Shown here: one piece after another, positions 10,019 through 19,688 of the stretch
How the letters are laid out: every line of letters starts with the position of its first letter
How positions within the stretch are numbered: position 1 is the first letter of the stretch
Assembly (NCBI GenBank): GCA_030704615.1
Contig: CM060731.1
Coordinates: forward strand, 83,434,756-83,498,755
Source: Takakia lepidozioides
Taxonomy: Eukaryota > Streptophyta > Takakiopsida > Takakiales > Takakiaceae
DNA: 64,000 nt
Direction: 5' to 3'
Notes under the pieces: model-generated
What the model saw: the letters and a program-made list of their open reading frames with translations, nothing else
Told to the model about the DNA's origin: nothing
Database searches by the model: none
Translations under genes and position numbers: made by a program

Positions 10019-10348
10019 TCACTGGTCCCCTGGATCCATATTCAGAAGAGTGTGAACCTCCTGGGGGCTCAACCCTGGTGCATGTATGAAGTGATGAGTT
10101 GTGGAATTACAACGGAGTCTCTTTAGGTACACGTAGTACAAATGCTTGCAAGGGCAGTATGATGCCCCCTTGTTCGCCATGATCTGGAAGTCGGTGCAAT
10201 TGCAGGTGGGTAATTCTGAAATGGTGATGGTGTACACCTCATTGCGAACAGCTGAGCCTGCCGTGGCGAATCCTGGTGGGGGCACTTCTGTCGAGCTCTC
10301 CCGTTTCGGGGCCAGCCCCTCATTGGACTTCGCCATTTTGGGCCCCAA
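10019..10348 (-). pseudogene. SWIM zinc-finger fragment, probably MULE transposase C-terminus
   Basis: The frame contains TCNCTDF followed 15-20 residues later by CPCKHLYYV, a CxC...CxH SWIM zinc finger of the type found at the C-terminus of many MULE transposases. The preceding VYTITISELP is the usual strand before a SWIM finger. The catalytic part is absent here, while the nested transposase at 19,689-20,528 lacks a SWIM part. This is therefore best read as a detached C-terminal fragment of the same family. Confidence 0.62.
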
Positions 10349-10640
10349 GTTGAGAAAATGGCGCCGAATTTCGAGTTTCGGGGCCTACAAATGGCTAAGT
10401 CCCTGGGGTGGCTTCCACCGAGACTGGAAATTCGGCGCCATTTTCCCAGTCTCAGGGGCAGCCACCCACGGGACTTAGCCATTTTGGGCCCAACCTGGAA
10501 ACATGGCGCCGGAGTCTTCTGGTGCCATTCCTACTGGGACAACCAACTCTCCACCCCAATTTGGCCGTTTGGCCTCACATTTGGCATTTTTGGGCCCAGA
10601 ACTCTTGGGACTACAATGGCCACAAATCAAAGAAGAGCAC
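10320..10640. repeat. Diverged GGCGCC / TTAGCCATTTT palindromic units
   Basis: Two to three degenerate units with GAAAATGGCGCCGAATTTCG, ATGGCTAAGTCCCTGGGGTGG and GGGACTTAGCCATTTTGGGC, the family seen in gene A intron 5. On the minus strand they follow the antisense exon-5 fragment, as the intron array follows exon 5 in gene A. The two were probably copied together. Confidence 0.75.
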
Positions 10641-10644
10641 CGGA

Positions 10645-10860
10645 TATTTACCTGTATAGAAGGCGCATTGCCGCTTTGTCCGCGTTCGGCTGGTCGGTGA
10701 ACTCGTGGCTCCTCCGGGCATGCGGTATCTCTCGAAAGAACAGGTCGGTTTTGTATAGCAGAAAGTACCTCGTCACATAGTCGCGGAGGCTCTCTACTTC
10801 TTCAGCAATCTCTAGCTTGAATTGATGTGCTTGGGTGTCAAGCTGTTCTTTGGTGCGACA
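10645..10860 (-). pseudogene. Antisense fragment of gene A exon 5
   Basis: The minus-strand frame closely matches gene A exon 5 (6,185-6,399): EQLDTQAHQFK, then SLRDYVTRYFLLYKT, then SHEFTDQPNADKAAMRLLYR. It ends at a donor-like GTAAAT. It lies head-to-head with the plus-strand remnant of gene B exon 4 (10,863-10,880), so an inverted piece of a gene A copy is abutted to gene B. Not expected to be translated in this context. Confidence 0.8.
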
Positions 10861-11289
10861 AAATGACATGGTGGTTCCAGGTAAGATGTTGGCAATACTG
10901 GTGGTGGCTTCATGTTACAGTTATTGTTGCAATTTCTCATCTCTAACAATTTTGACGTGGTGGACTCGCAGCAATAGGAGGAAGCAGAGCGGCAGTTGGC
11001 TATGTTGGTTCAGAAAGGGTTCCTGCAGTTGCTAACCCAGGAAGAGGCTCCCACTCTGAAGACCCTCTCTGTCTGGGTGGACGATTTCCACCTCAAGTTC
11101 TGGAAGGAGCTATTCTGGTGCGAGATGAAGGATGGGCCTGCTCGCAATTGGCCGATTACTGAGCAGCCTGGTGGAACTTTACCAACTCGCAGGCTCCTGT
11201 ACAGGTACATAGTTGTCATTGCAATTCACCCACCCTTCGCATATGCCATACAGCAAATGGGGTGTGGGAAGTAGCGGTCGAAAAAAAAT

Positions 11290-11790
11290 CTGTAGGCTCG
11301 TTGTAGTCGGCAAACATTCCGGTAGTTGGCAGTAGTGTTGTTGCTCGTGGTCGGCGCCGACTACTGGGCTTAGACATTGTAGTCATAGTTGGCAACGACT
11401 AAAGGAAGGCGCTACGGTAGCCATTGGGTATAGTCGGCAACAACTATAGTAAGCCGGCCCTATCGTAGCCAAAGTTGGCCTGGTCATAGTTGCCACCGAC
11501 TATGACACAGGTTTTGTCCTTTAGGGGTTCATAGTCGCTGCCGACTATTGCAAGTGGGCCGTGACTACTGCCCGCAAATTAAAATCTAACTCAATTCCAT
11601 AGTCGGCAACGACTATGTGGTGGGTCCTTCGAAGCCATGCCGTATAATGTACATCCACATTCCGGTATTGCCCTACTCGGTGGCTGGCTAACCCACAATT
11701 CGGAGTCGTAGTCACCACTGACTATGACACTGCCTTTGAACTATTTGGTGTCATAGTCGCTGCCGACTACTGCATCTGGTAAGCGACAAA
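11290..11790. repeat. Dispersed TAGTCGGCACCGACTA-type palindromes in gene B intron
   Basis: At least eight near-palindromic motifs of the form TAGTCGGCAACGACTA or its halves (TAGTCGCTGCCGACTA) are scattered through the intron between 11,215 and 11,874. They have GC-rich centres but are unrelated in sequence to the GGCGCC units of gene A. Confidence 0.8.
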
Positions 11791-13124
11791 AAGGGTTGGT
11801 TTTCATATCTTACACTTCTCATTACAATCAAGCCAATGTCTGTCCTGACGTCGACTTTTGGTGCACTGCAACAGGTACATAAACTTTTATTTGCTTGCCA
11901 ACAAACATATCAGGTGTATTCCCGCCAGTGTCACACAGTGGGCCAGCCTCCGATCAGCCTGCACAATGTACAACGGCAGGCAGTTAGGCGAGTACGTGAA
12001 AGTCACGCATCTGCCCTGCTACTGGTGGCTGGACTTGCCACCCGATATCATTCCTGACGTTGAACTGGAAGCGTACAAGAAGTACACCAAGAACGAACTG
12101 GCAGCACCAACTCACATGGAGCCATTGACGGAAGAGGATCAAGGAGGCTGCAGTCGTCGCTGCCGCACACCTCCAACAAGCGAATACAGCTCTGGAAGAA
12201 GTGGTGGCCAAGAAGAAACCAAGGAAAATGAAACAGAGACCGAAGAAGACAGCCACCACAGGCCAGGCAACCCCCCCCCCCCGGCACAAGGCCTGCAGGC
12301 AATCAAGGTGTGGAGGGTGTGGATGAGACAGATGGTGCTTAGAGGGTAGACAACCAACTGGCGTTTACAGACGCCCTACACAACTTCCAGATTGAGCGAA
12401 GGAATCAATCTTCTCGAAACCCTGCTTGGGCAAACACAAGTGACGGTAGGGGCATGCAGCTCTCAACCGTGCTGCTTTACGAGGCTATCTCTTTGCGAGA
12501 AGGGGTACCAAACACAGACGTAGCATGCCTCAAGTGCGATTGGTTCCACCTTGTCATCCGGAGGCCTGCATCCAAAGGAACAACGAGTAAGTGGCCAGAG
12601 CCTAGGGGAGATATCGACGCGTTTCTGGAGAAGCACCACTCCCCCGAGCCTTTGCGTAGGGGTGGCACAGTCCCTAAAGTGGGGGCAGACCTTGTAATGG
12701 TGGATCTCCCAGATGGGCAGTCTACGAGAGGATGTGGCATAAATGACATTGTGCCCGCTTGGAATGCAAAGTCAAAGGATACCGTCCCGCAAGCACTGGC
12801 ACTGGCAGCATCCCTGCTCAAGGACGACGGCTGCCTTGTTATTTTCTACAAGGGTGATGCTAAGACAGAGGTGGAAATTCGGAGATGTGTGGGCCCAGCG
12901 GGGCCCTTCAAAGTTATCAAGAGAAAGTGGACTTGCCTCAATCGGCTACCACTTCAATCTGGAGAGCCAGGGCAGCCATAGGTAAGTTCAAACTGCCTAA
13001 ACTGCTTATATTGTTTGCTGAGCACTTTCAACTTTTCATCGCATGTACCACATCTTCATCGACATTCTTTTAAAAATGTATTTAATAGTCGTCAAATATC
13101 CATTGTGTTAGTTATGGGTTGTCT

Positions 13125-13395
13125 ACAGATATATAGTCGGTGCAGACTATGTCTGGGGTCGCATACTGTCTTTGCATAGTCGGCACCGACTATTTCTCAG
13201 TGCAGCCACGTTAATATTTATAGTCGGCACTGACTATTAGAATGGTGTGTCTTGTTAGTTAGTCATTGAAGTGCCGGATCGTCGGATTTGGTCGGTACCG
13301 ATTTGGTTGGATTTGTTCGGATCATGGTCGGTGCCGACTATCAACCAAAATTGCGTGGTTTCGACGTTATAGTCTGTAACGACTACCACAACTCA
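13125..13395. repeat. Second cluster of TAGTCGG...CCGACTA palindromes (gene B intron)
   Basis: The same motif family as at 11,290-11,790, with about six occurrences (for example TAGTCGGCACCGACTA near 13,180). It lies in the intron between the exon ending near 12,981 and the one starting at 13,520. The clustering in gene B introns parallels the array in gene A intron 5. Confidence 0.78.
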
Positions 13396-13640
13396 TTGTA
13401 GAATTGTGCAGCTACAAAGCCCATTTGGTTTCTTGAAACATAACCTTTACATAATGTTGTACGTCTTCTCTTACATAATACCGATCTGACGGGGTTCCTC
13501 CTCAAATTTGTAATGGCAGACTGTGATTTTCCATGCATTTTGCCTACTAAGGGGCATGGACGCCAATTTCAACTTGCGGGAGATAGCTGTAAAGCTTGAC
13601 ACCGACCACAACAGCGTCACTGTGGATGTGTGTCGAGCGG

Positions 13641-14371
13641 CTTTTACTCACCCATCCCTTCGCTATCCGAGGTGGGAACTCCAAGATAGAAGAGTTGGAT
13701 ATCTCTAAGCACTCAGCCCGCTCAGAACAATCAGTCATGACCTACAACTAGTGTATCATGGAAGTGCTTCCTGTTTGTATTCCTTCTTGCCTTCATGTCA
13801 GCAAGTTACCTTACTGTTTATATTTAAGTATCAGATTGCTTCAGCAATCTACCAGGTTCCAATCACTCATCCATTCATTCAACAGCTTCACTCAGGTCTC
13901 TCTACACAGTGTGAGTATGGAATATGTATTAAATTAAGATCTATCAAGTATCAGGCCGAAGCCATGGTGTCTCTGCTCTACAGTACAACTCTACAGCTTG
14001 CATGAATCAAGCATCATCTCCTCGTATGTGTAATCTCCATCCCCTGTGCTCTCCGCTTGACCTCCTTCCGTGATGTACAGGTCATGATCCCCGAAGTGTC
14101 ATCTCCCCGTTGCTATTCTACCCTTTCTACCTGCAAGCTGTTCTAACTGCCTAGCTAACTAACTGTCATCCAGACAGAATACACGTTCCCTTTGCCGATG
14201 TCGTTCCCTGCCATGGTAACCGTTCCCTGCGAATTCTTTGACGGGTTATGCCAAACTGTGTCGGGTGTGACTGGCTGTGTTGGACTGTGTCGAGCTGTGT
14301 CGGGCTGTGATGACTGTGTCAGGCTGTGATAGACTGTGATAGGCTGTGTCAAATTGTGTAAGCTTGTGTAC
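13641..14371. repeat. Repeat X, copy 1
   Basis: About 730 bp, roughly 80% similar by eye to 37,625-38,432. Both copies begin abruptly at CTTTTACTCACCCATCCCTT after unrelated sequence, and both end in a degenerate minisatellite of CTGTGTCGGG/CTGTGAC units. No convincing coding frame. Copy 1 interrupts gene B exon 8 and lies directly before the gypsy-1 LTR. It could be the 3' non-coding region of a gypsy element or the LTR of another one. Confidence 0.7.
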
Positions 14372-15880
14372 TGTAGTGTGAATGCAGGGGAGTGACATTA
14401 CATTTTGTCTTACCGTTAAGACCCTGCATCACTACAACGGGAGTGCCCGTTGTACAACTACAGGAGGGATATATCCCTGCATACAGGTAATTTCATGGGC
14501 ATACTGTGCTTATGCTTTGCCAGGATAAAAATGGCTAAGTCATGACCATGCGTATTTTCATCCGTAGGATGCACGTTTTCATCCCAGGTGTTTAACCTAG
14601 AAACGCGGGTTGAGGAAAACGAAGAGGAAGATGACGGGCAACTCTTAGCAGCTGCTGCGAGCAGTGGGGTTGTCAGGGCCGTCTGTTTGTGGGAGGTTGT
14701 ACCTACGCTATGGGACTCTGCTTGGTTTTGAGAGCGGCATTAAGTGCTTCTGCTTGGTATTCTGTGTAAGGGAAAGCAGTGCCGCTTCTCTCGTAGTGAT
14801 GATCAATTCCTGGAGTAGGAGCATGTAAGAAGGGCGGCGCACCACCGCTGTCGCCATTGCCTTGAAGAAAACAATTATGGGCAGATGAGCAAGCAAGGAA
14901 AACGGCCAGCTGCCGGAAGCACAAGGAAGTGAGTTGTGGGCACAATCAATGGAGGGGATGAGGCATGTGAAGTGCTGGCTGGATGGCAACTCAGGTTATC
15001 TGTAATCAAAGCTTATAGCTGCTTTTGTGTCATCTTACTATAGGACCATATCAATTCTTAGGGAAGAATTGCACGCATAGAAGGATAGAGTATTTAGTTG
15101 GCAAGCCACAGGATGTTCCATAGGATGAAGAGGAGCCATCATGGCATGATAAATACTGGAATCAAGACAAGGAGAATAGGTTGAAGTGGCTGCTGACAGG
15201 CGATGGTGAGGTGCCATCTTGGCAGGCAGATCCACCGCTTCGCTGGAGGATAAAACAGATAAGTTCGTAGACTGTGGGCTTCGGTTTTTGGGGGAGTGGT
15301 GACTTAGAAATCGTTTTGGTGTGGATTTAGGACTGGCTCTATGTAGAGGAGAAGGAGGTAGAGATATGTGATGGAGGAAAAGGTTTTGGAAATGGAATGG
15401 AGACTCTGAAACTTCAAACCAGGATAGGGAAAGGATGGATGCACCTGATGTTATAGTGTCAGTAGGAGAAATGAGTGGTGGAGAGACTGCTTGTCACTGA
15501 ATCAGAATGGTCACTGTTTATCTTCATTCTTGTTCTTTGTTTCAGTGTTATGAACCTGCACACAATGTTGCCCTGGGTATTGATACACTGGAACCAATGT
15601 AGGCCTAGCTTGGCTGATTGAAAACACCAGTGAGGGTTAGTTAGAACTGTTGAAAACAGAGAAAGGATAATGTGGAAGGGGAGGCAACACCGGCACTGAT
15701 TTGTTTTTCTTTTGGAACTAGTTTCCAGCATGGTCTCAGGGTATGAACAACTGAGGTTCATAGTTGAAGGGAAAAGAGGGCTGTTGGGGTATTTGGTTGA
15801 AACCTATAGAAAGGCTGAGAGCTGTTTGGGCAATGGCTTCTTTTGGAAAAAGGTAGTGTGAAGGGCTGGTCATTGACAAG
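14372..15880 (+). repeat. gypsy-1 5' LTR, first part
   Basis: Starts TGTAGTGTGAATGCAGGG, as the gypsy-2 LTR does on its coding strand. It follows that LTR through landmarks such as ATGGCTAAGT-ATGAC near 14,530 and CTTGGGCAATGG-like sequence near 15,830. It stops at CATTGACAAGAGAG; the intact gypsy-2 LTR continues GGACTGAT at this point, and so does this LTR after 32,013. No gene is seen in this stretch. Confidence 0.75.
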
Positions 15881-17799
15881 AGAGAAGATATACATGTCAT
15901 GTCAAGACATGGACAAGACCACTAAGGTCATTGTCATTGAAAGACAAAGCAACCCTTTACAGGGCATCATCTAACAACCCCTTTTACCAACTCATTTGAA
16001 CATCTTATAACTTTTCAGGGTATCTGAAAAAACAGGGTGGGAGGGCGGGATTCCTGGTCATTCATATCCTGAAAGTCCCATAAGTTGACATAAAGCATTC
16101 ATTTTTTGTTGTTGACACGGGTCAAGCCTTACATAATCTAGTTCTTGAGCCATTCATCTTCCTAAAACAGCATCCTGTGTAGGCGTGAAACTGATCTGTC
16201 AGTGCCAAGACACATGCAAGATTCATAAAGTAGAAGCGTGGCTGAGTTTTTTCAGGCATATGTAAGCCTGGATAGTTATTCCAGGACTTCAAGATCAAAA
16301 CTCTGCCATAGTATAAGGTAGGAAGCGCACAACATCTACCAGCAAGCAGTTCTTGAAAACCAAAATACTGATGGGGCCAGGTCTGAAGGTGCTTCAGTGC
16401 CAAGTCATAAGCCAGATTTCTAACAAAACAAAACATAGGGCTGAGTACCCTCAAGTAGATATGGGCCTGGAGTGGTATTCCAGGGCCTCATAACAAGCTC
16501 TGCTAGTTAAAGAAATGAACTCAGAAACCATTGTCCCCTATCATGCAATGAAATAGTGGTGATATAAGAGCCTTGAAGACTGTTTGTTATCACAAGGTCT
16601 ATCTTCTGATCCATCAGAGCCAGGCCATGGTGTTTCATTTCAGAGCTTAGTTTCCATGCTGCCAGAGCTATAGCCGCAGCCATGTACCTTTGTTGAAAAT
16701 AGCCAGAGCCTTCAACAGAGACTTTGTTTTCTATGAAGTCCCTTGTGTGTCTTAACTCCAAAACATATAGAAGTGGTTATCAAGAACCAAAAACAGGGAT
16801 AAGGAGTAAGAAGGTGATCCTCAATAGAGCAGACTTGAAGCCGATTTGAGGCAGCAAGATGGCAGATTTGAAACAACAGTTGGTATCAGCAGCTTCAGGC
16901 GGTAGCAGCAATCCCTTATGCATGAATCAGACTCTGCAAGCTTCAATAATTCAAGACAAGTGAAGACCCTCACCTGTGCCCGTCCCAAAAACCACCATAT
17001 AGAGATGTGTGTTAGTGAGGATGCATCAGGTGAGTGGCAGGTTTTCACAGTTGCTATCCATGTCAGTGTTGAATTCTAAAGCATGTACAAATCGTAATCC
17101 AAGCAAGGGTACACTAAAAAAAAAACCTTGAGTGTTTGTGGTATGCCCTGCGCCATGGCGTCCAGTAGATGTCTCCAGCAGAACGTAATCAAAGTAGAAG
17201 TGTTCACAGATAGAGAGTAGCTCATACAGAAAGAGAGCAACATGTAATCTGTGGCTAAGTAGGGGTGGAGTACTTCCCAACGAGGAGTAAGAGCGCCACT
17301 GCGAATTTAACAGAATCATAAATTTCTGAGCAGAGCGATCACTGCATTGTCGACTGCCAGAGAGGAATCTGTCTATCTGCCAATGTGCATCCCAAAAGCC
17401 AGCCATCACGAGTACCATGTAGCCGCAAGGGAGCAGGTTTACACGGCGCATCATCAAGGATCATAGAAGCACGAGTTCTGTGCTGTGAAATATGTCGGCC
17501 CGTTTAGGGCACAACTTCCCGATTTCTCATCCAGGGTGGATGAAAAATCACATTTTAAAGAGATGCACTTTGTTAATGGATGATATCCCATGAAAAGGTA
17601 TCTTAGGGTTACGGTATAGGCTTAGGTTTAGTAACTGCCATCATTTATGATGGTACAAATTACTACCTCTTGGATTTTTAGAATAGGTCACCATTATTCA
17701 TGTATTTCATCCAGTTTAGATGAAAGAAGCAAATAGTAAGTATCAAGGCCAAATGAAATCCAAAAAGTTATAGAGGGAGAGGGAGAGAGGGAGAGAGAG
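15881..17799 (-). repeat. Terminal direct repeat (pseudo-LTR), 3' copy
   Basis: About 1.92 kb, about 99% identical by eye to 30,093-32,009, with scattered single-base differences. The end nearest the interior is a GA-rich microsatellite (GGGAGAGAGG). Small open frames are present but neither copy has a credible protein. Confidence 0.82.
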
Positions 17800-18112
17800 G
17801 GACCCACCAGTCAATCCCCTGGCATGGCCGAACCTTACGGAATGAGTGTGGTATGCACTCACCCCGTAAGGGAGTGCATACCAGACCTCTTCTCATAAGG
17901 TTTTCCCTCTTCCATGTAGTTCTATCATCGGATTATATTATCCAAGGGAGTAGAATCCTACATCCTCATTTCCTCGGCTCATGAATGAAGCATTAGTATA
18001 AAAATGTGGCATAGCAAAACTAGTATAGTATTACTAGCAAAGAACATAGAGTTCAATGGTATACTTAGCTCTGGATAGGTTTTTGGAAAATACCTTTCAG
18101 TTTCTCAATAAG
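17800..18112. other. Non-coding 3' region of the Penelope-like element
   Basis: Sequence between the pseudo-LTR and the end of the RT ORF. I see no gene. There is a short inverted repeat around ACTCACCCCGTAAGGGAGTG (about 17,855-17,875). Confidence 0.5.
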
Positions 18113-19560
18113 CTAATGTACAGGGAAGAACATGCCAGGGAATGAGCCTCGTTCAAGGAACCTTGTCAAGATACGAGCAAGTTTCCTGGTCTTGAAACCA
18201 TTCCTCCCAGGAGTGTTAATCAGAATGCTACATTCCTTCCAAGCCAAAACAACATTGCTGGAAATGTATAGAATAGGCACAGCTTGTGAAATCACAATGT
18301 TGTAGGATTGATTCACAGGCCTATTGGATAAGAACTGGATATATTGAGTGTAAGAGAAAGGAAGTAGTCTTCTCTTGTCATATTTCTGGAAATAGAACTC
18401 ACCTGTGTCACTGTTTGAGACTGTAATCTGGATATTCATGAAACAAACTTCCAACCCCACGTATTGGGAATCGGTTTTGGTATATAGTAGCTCAGGTTTG
18501 ATCTCCACTACATTGAGTGGGTAGATCCACCAAGGGTTGTTGCTGCTTCTGTCTGCCCTTGGGTCCAGGAACAACATTGCATCACCCACATTCAGCCAGC
18601 ATATATCATCAATGTATCTGAAGGCAGATTTAAACAAAGGCATGAGCTGGAATTGTCCCAAAGCTGCAAGCCTTAAGATGAATTTGATCTCGTAAGAAAG
18701 GAAGTACATGTTGCACCATAATGGTGAGCATGAAAAACCCATAGGTATTCCAGAAATCTGCTGCCACACACGGTCCCCTAAGGCAACAAAATAGTGTGAC
18801 ATAAGCCATTTGTGGAGCATAAGTAACTTGGCTTCAGAAAGCTCAATCCAAGTACCTGATTTCGGGGAGGACATGCCCCACCTACTTTTCCGGAAGGTAC
18901 CGTTTTTGGCTGGAATCCATAGAGTATGACGTGCCCGGGGGTGAGACCTATGGTGTTGCTGGAATGCAATCTTCACCACGTATTCAATGGCGTCCCCTAA
19001 GTTATCATGACCTGTCAAAGGTATGTTCTCATAGCATTGTGTAATGTCAGCCACAAAGATGTTATGGACTTTTGCAGGCAGGTTTAGTGTAAAGTCAGTG
19101 ATGGAATCAATAATCCAATACATAGCAGTAGATACTTTGAAAAATTGCTCATAAGTATCCAGCCTTGTTTTGGTCCATTCTTTTACCAATGGTAGAAGAT
19201 CCATGGTAGTTCTTGTAAGGAGGCTAGCTAGTTCACTGAAAACACATTTGTGGGCATTGGTAATCCATCTGTATTTTTTCTTATGTAGCTTGTAGATTCC
19301 CATAATGTAAGGTAGTCTACAGGAGGGAACAGGTATCTCCGGAATCAAACTCTATATTTCCACGGAAATGTTTCCTAGAACAAGGTCAGGTGGCAGCCAT
19401 ACCTCATCTTGCTTGCATGGTGTAAAGTCTTTACCCATCAATCTGTGGAATGCTTGGATTCTTACGTGCTTCACACACATAAAACATACATTGTTGTTAG
19501 CCTTGTCAAGACCAGAGAAATACAGGTGATTGAGAAGCCATGAAAGTTCGTCTTTTGCCT
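18113..19560 (-). pseudogene. Penelope-like reverse transcriptase, catalytic part
   Basis: The 411-residue frame (start 19,348) carries the RT signature: GIYKLHKKKYRW (about residues 17-28), the first catalytic Asp in FVADITQCYENIP (98-110), GIPMGFSCSP (200-209), and YIDD within FRYIDDICWL (243-252). A YDKRRLLPF segment and a helical thumb-like C-terminus follow. YIDD with IPMG and the YDKR element fits the Penelope-like RT group rather than LINE or gypsy RTs. Upstream codons (19,355-19,560) continue homologously in frame but are separated by a TAG near 19,353. The frame is then cut by the MULE at 19,561. No GIY-YIG endonuclease follows the RT, so this is either an endonuclease-less type or one truncated at the 3' end. 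Confidence 0.68.
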
Positions 19561-19569
19561 CTTTTACAG
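19561..19569. repeat. Target site duplication of nested MULE, left
   Basis: CTTTTACAG directly before the left end GAGGTTTGCTATTTC. The identical 9-mer follows the right end at 27,619-27,627. Nine bp is the typical MULE duplication length. Confidence 0.88.
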
Positions 19570-19640
19570 GAGGTTTGCTATTTCATGAGCATGAGCGGCA
19601 TGAGCGGCATGAGCAGAGTAGTAACACAATCGGTTTTCAT
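19570..19640. repeat. Left terminal inverted repeat of nested MULE
   Basis: GAGGTTTGCTATTTCATGAG followed by repeated CATGAGCGG motifs, mirroring the right end apart from a few bases near the tip. CATGAGC motifs recur to about 19,650 and again near 19,770-19,800. These are candidate transposase binding sites by analogy with subterminal repeats in other MULEs. Confidence 0.8.
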
Positions 19641-19688
19641 GAGCAGAAGTACAAATTTCGAAAATAAAAAACAATAAAAAACAATAAT

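Larger units (their letters stand above)
10863..13640 (+). pseudogene. Gene B: diverged paralogue of gene A (truncated at both ends)
   Basis: Pieces align in order with gene A. 10,863-10,880 gives MTWWFQ and a donor, like the end of exon 4. 10,972-11,214 ends TRRLLYR, like exon 5. The exon from 11,875 gives YINFYLL and later YWWLDLPPD, against YCKFSLL and WYVDLPPG in gene A. 12,454-12,981 carries VMVDLPDGQ (about 12,688) and LLKDDGCLVIF (12,814), the motif IV and GG-turn equivalents. 13,520-13,640 gives TVIFHAFCLLRG, like exon 8. No ParB-like part is seen and the motif I exon is missing, because repeat X begins at 13,641. There is an in-frame TAG at the start of exon 5 and a stop just before the donor at 12,981. 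Introns hold a different palindrome family. Confidence 0.7.

Noticed and set aside
16100-16460. Possible host genes in the 14-18 kb region
   Set aside because: The sequence aligns with LTR or pseudo-LTR repeats elsewhere in the window and has no conserved frame.
17580-17640. Telomere-like TTAGGGTT/TTTAGG strings
   Set aside because: Only isolated degenerate copies, present in both 1.9-kb repeats; no tandem array.
15881-17799. Small proteins in the 1.9-kb repeats
   Set aside because: Frames are short and compositionally unremarkable, and conservation is explained by overall identity of the repeats.
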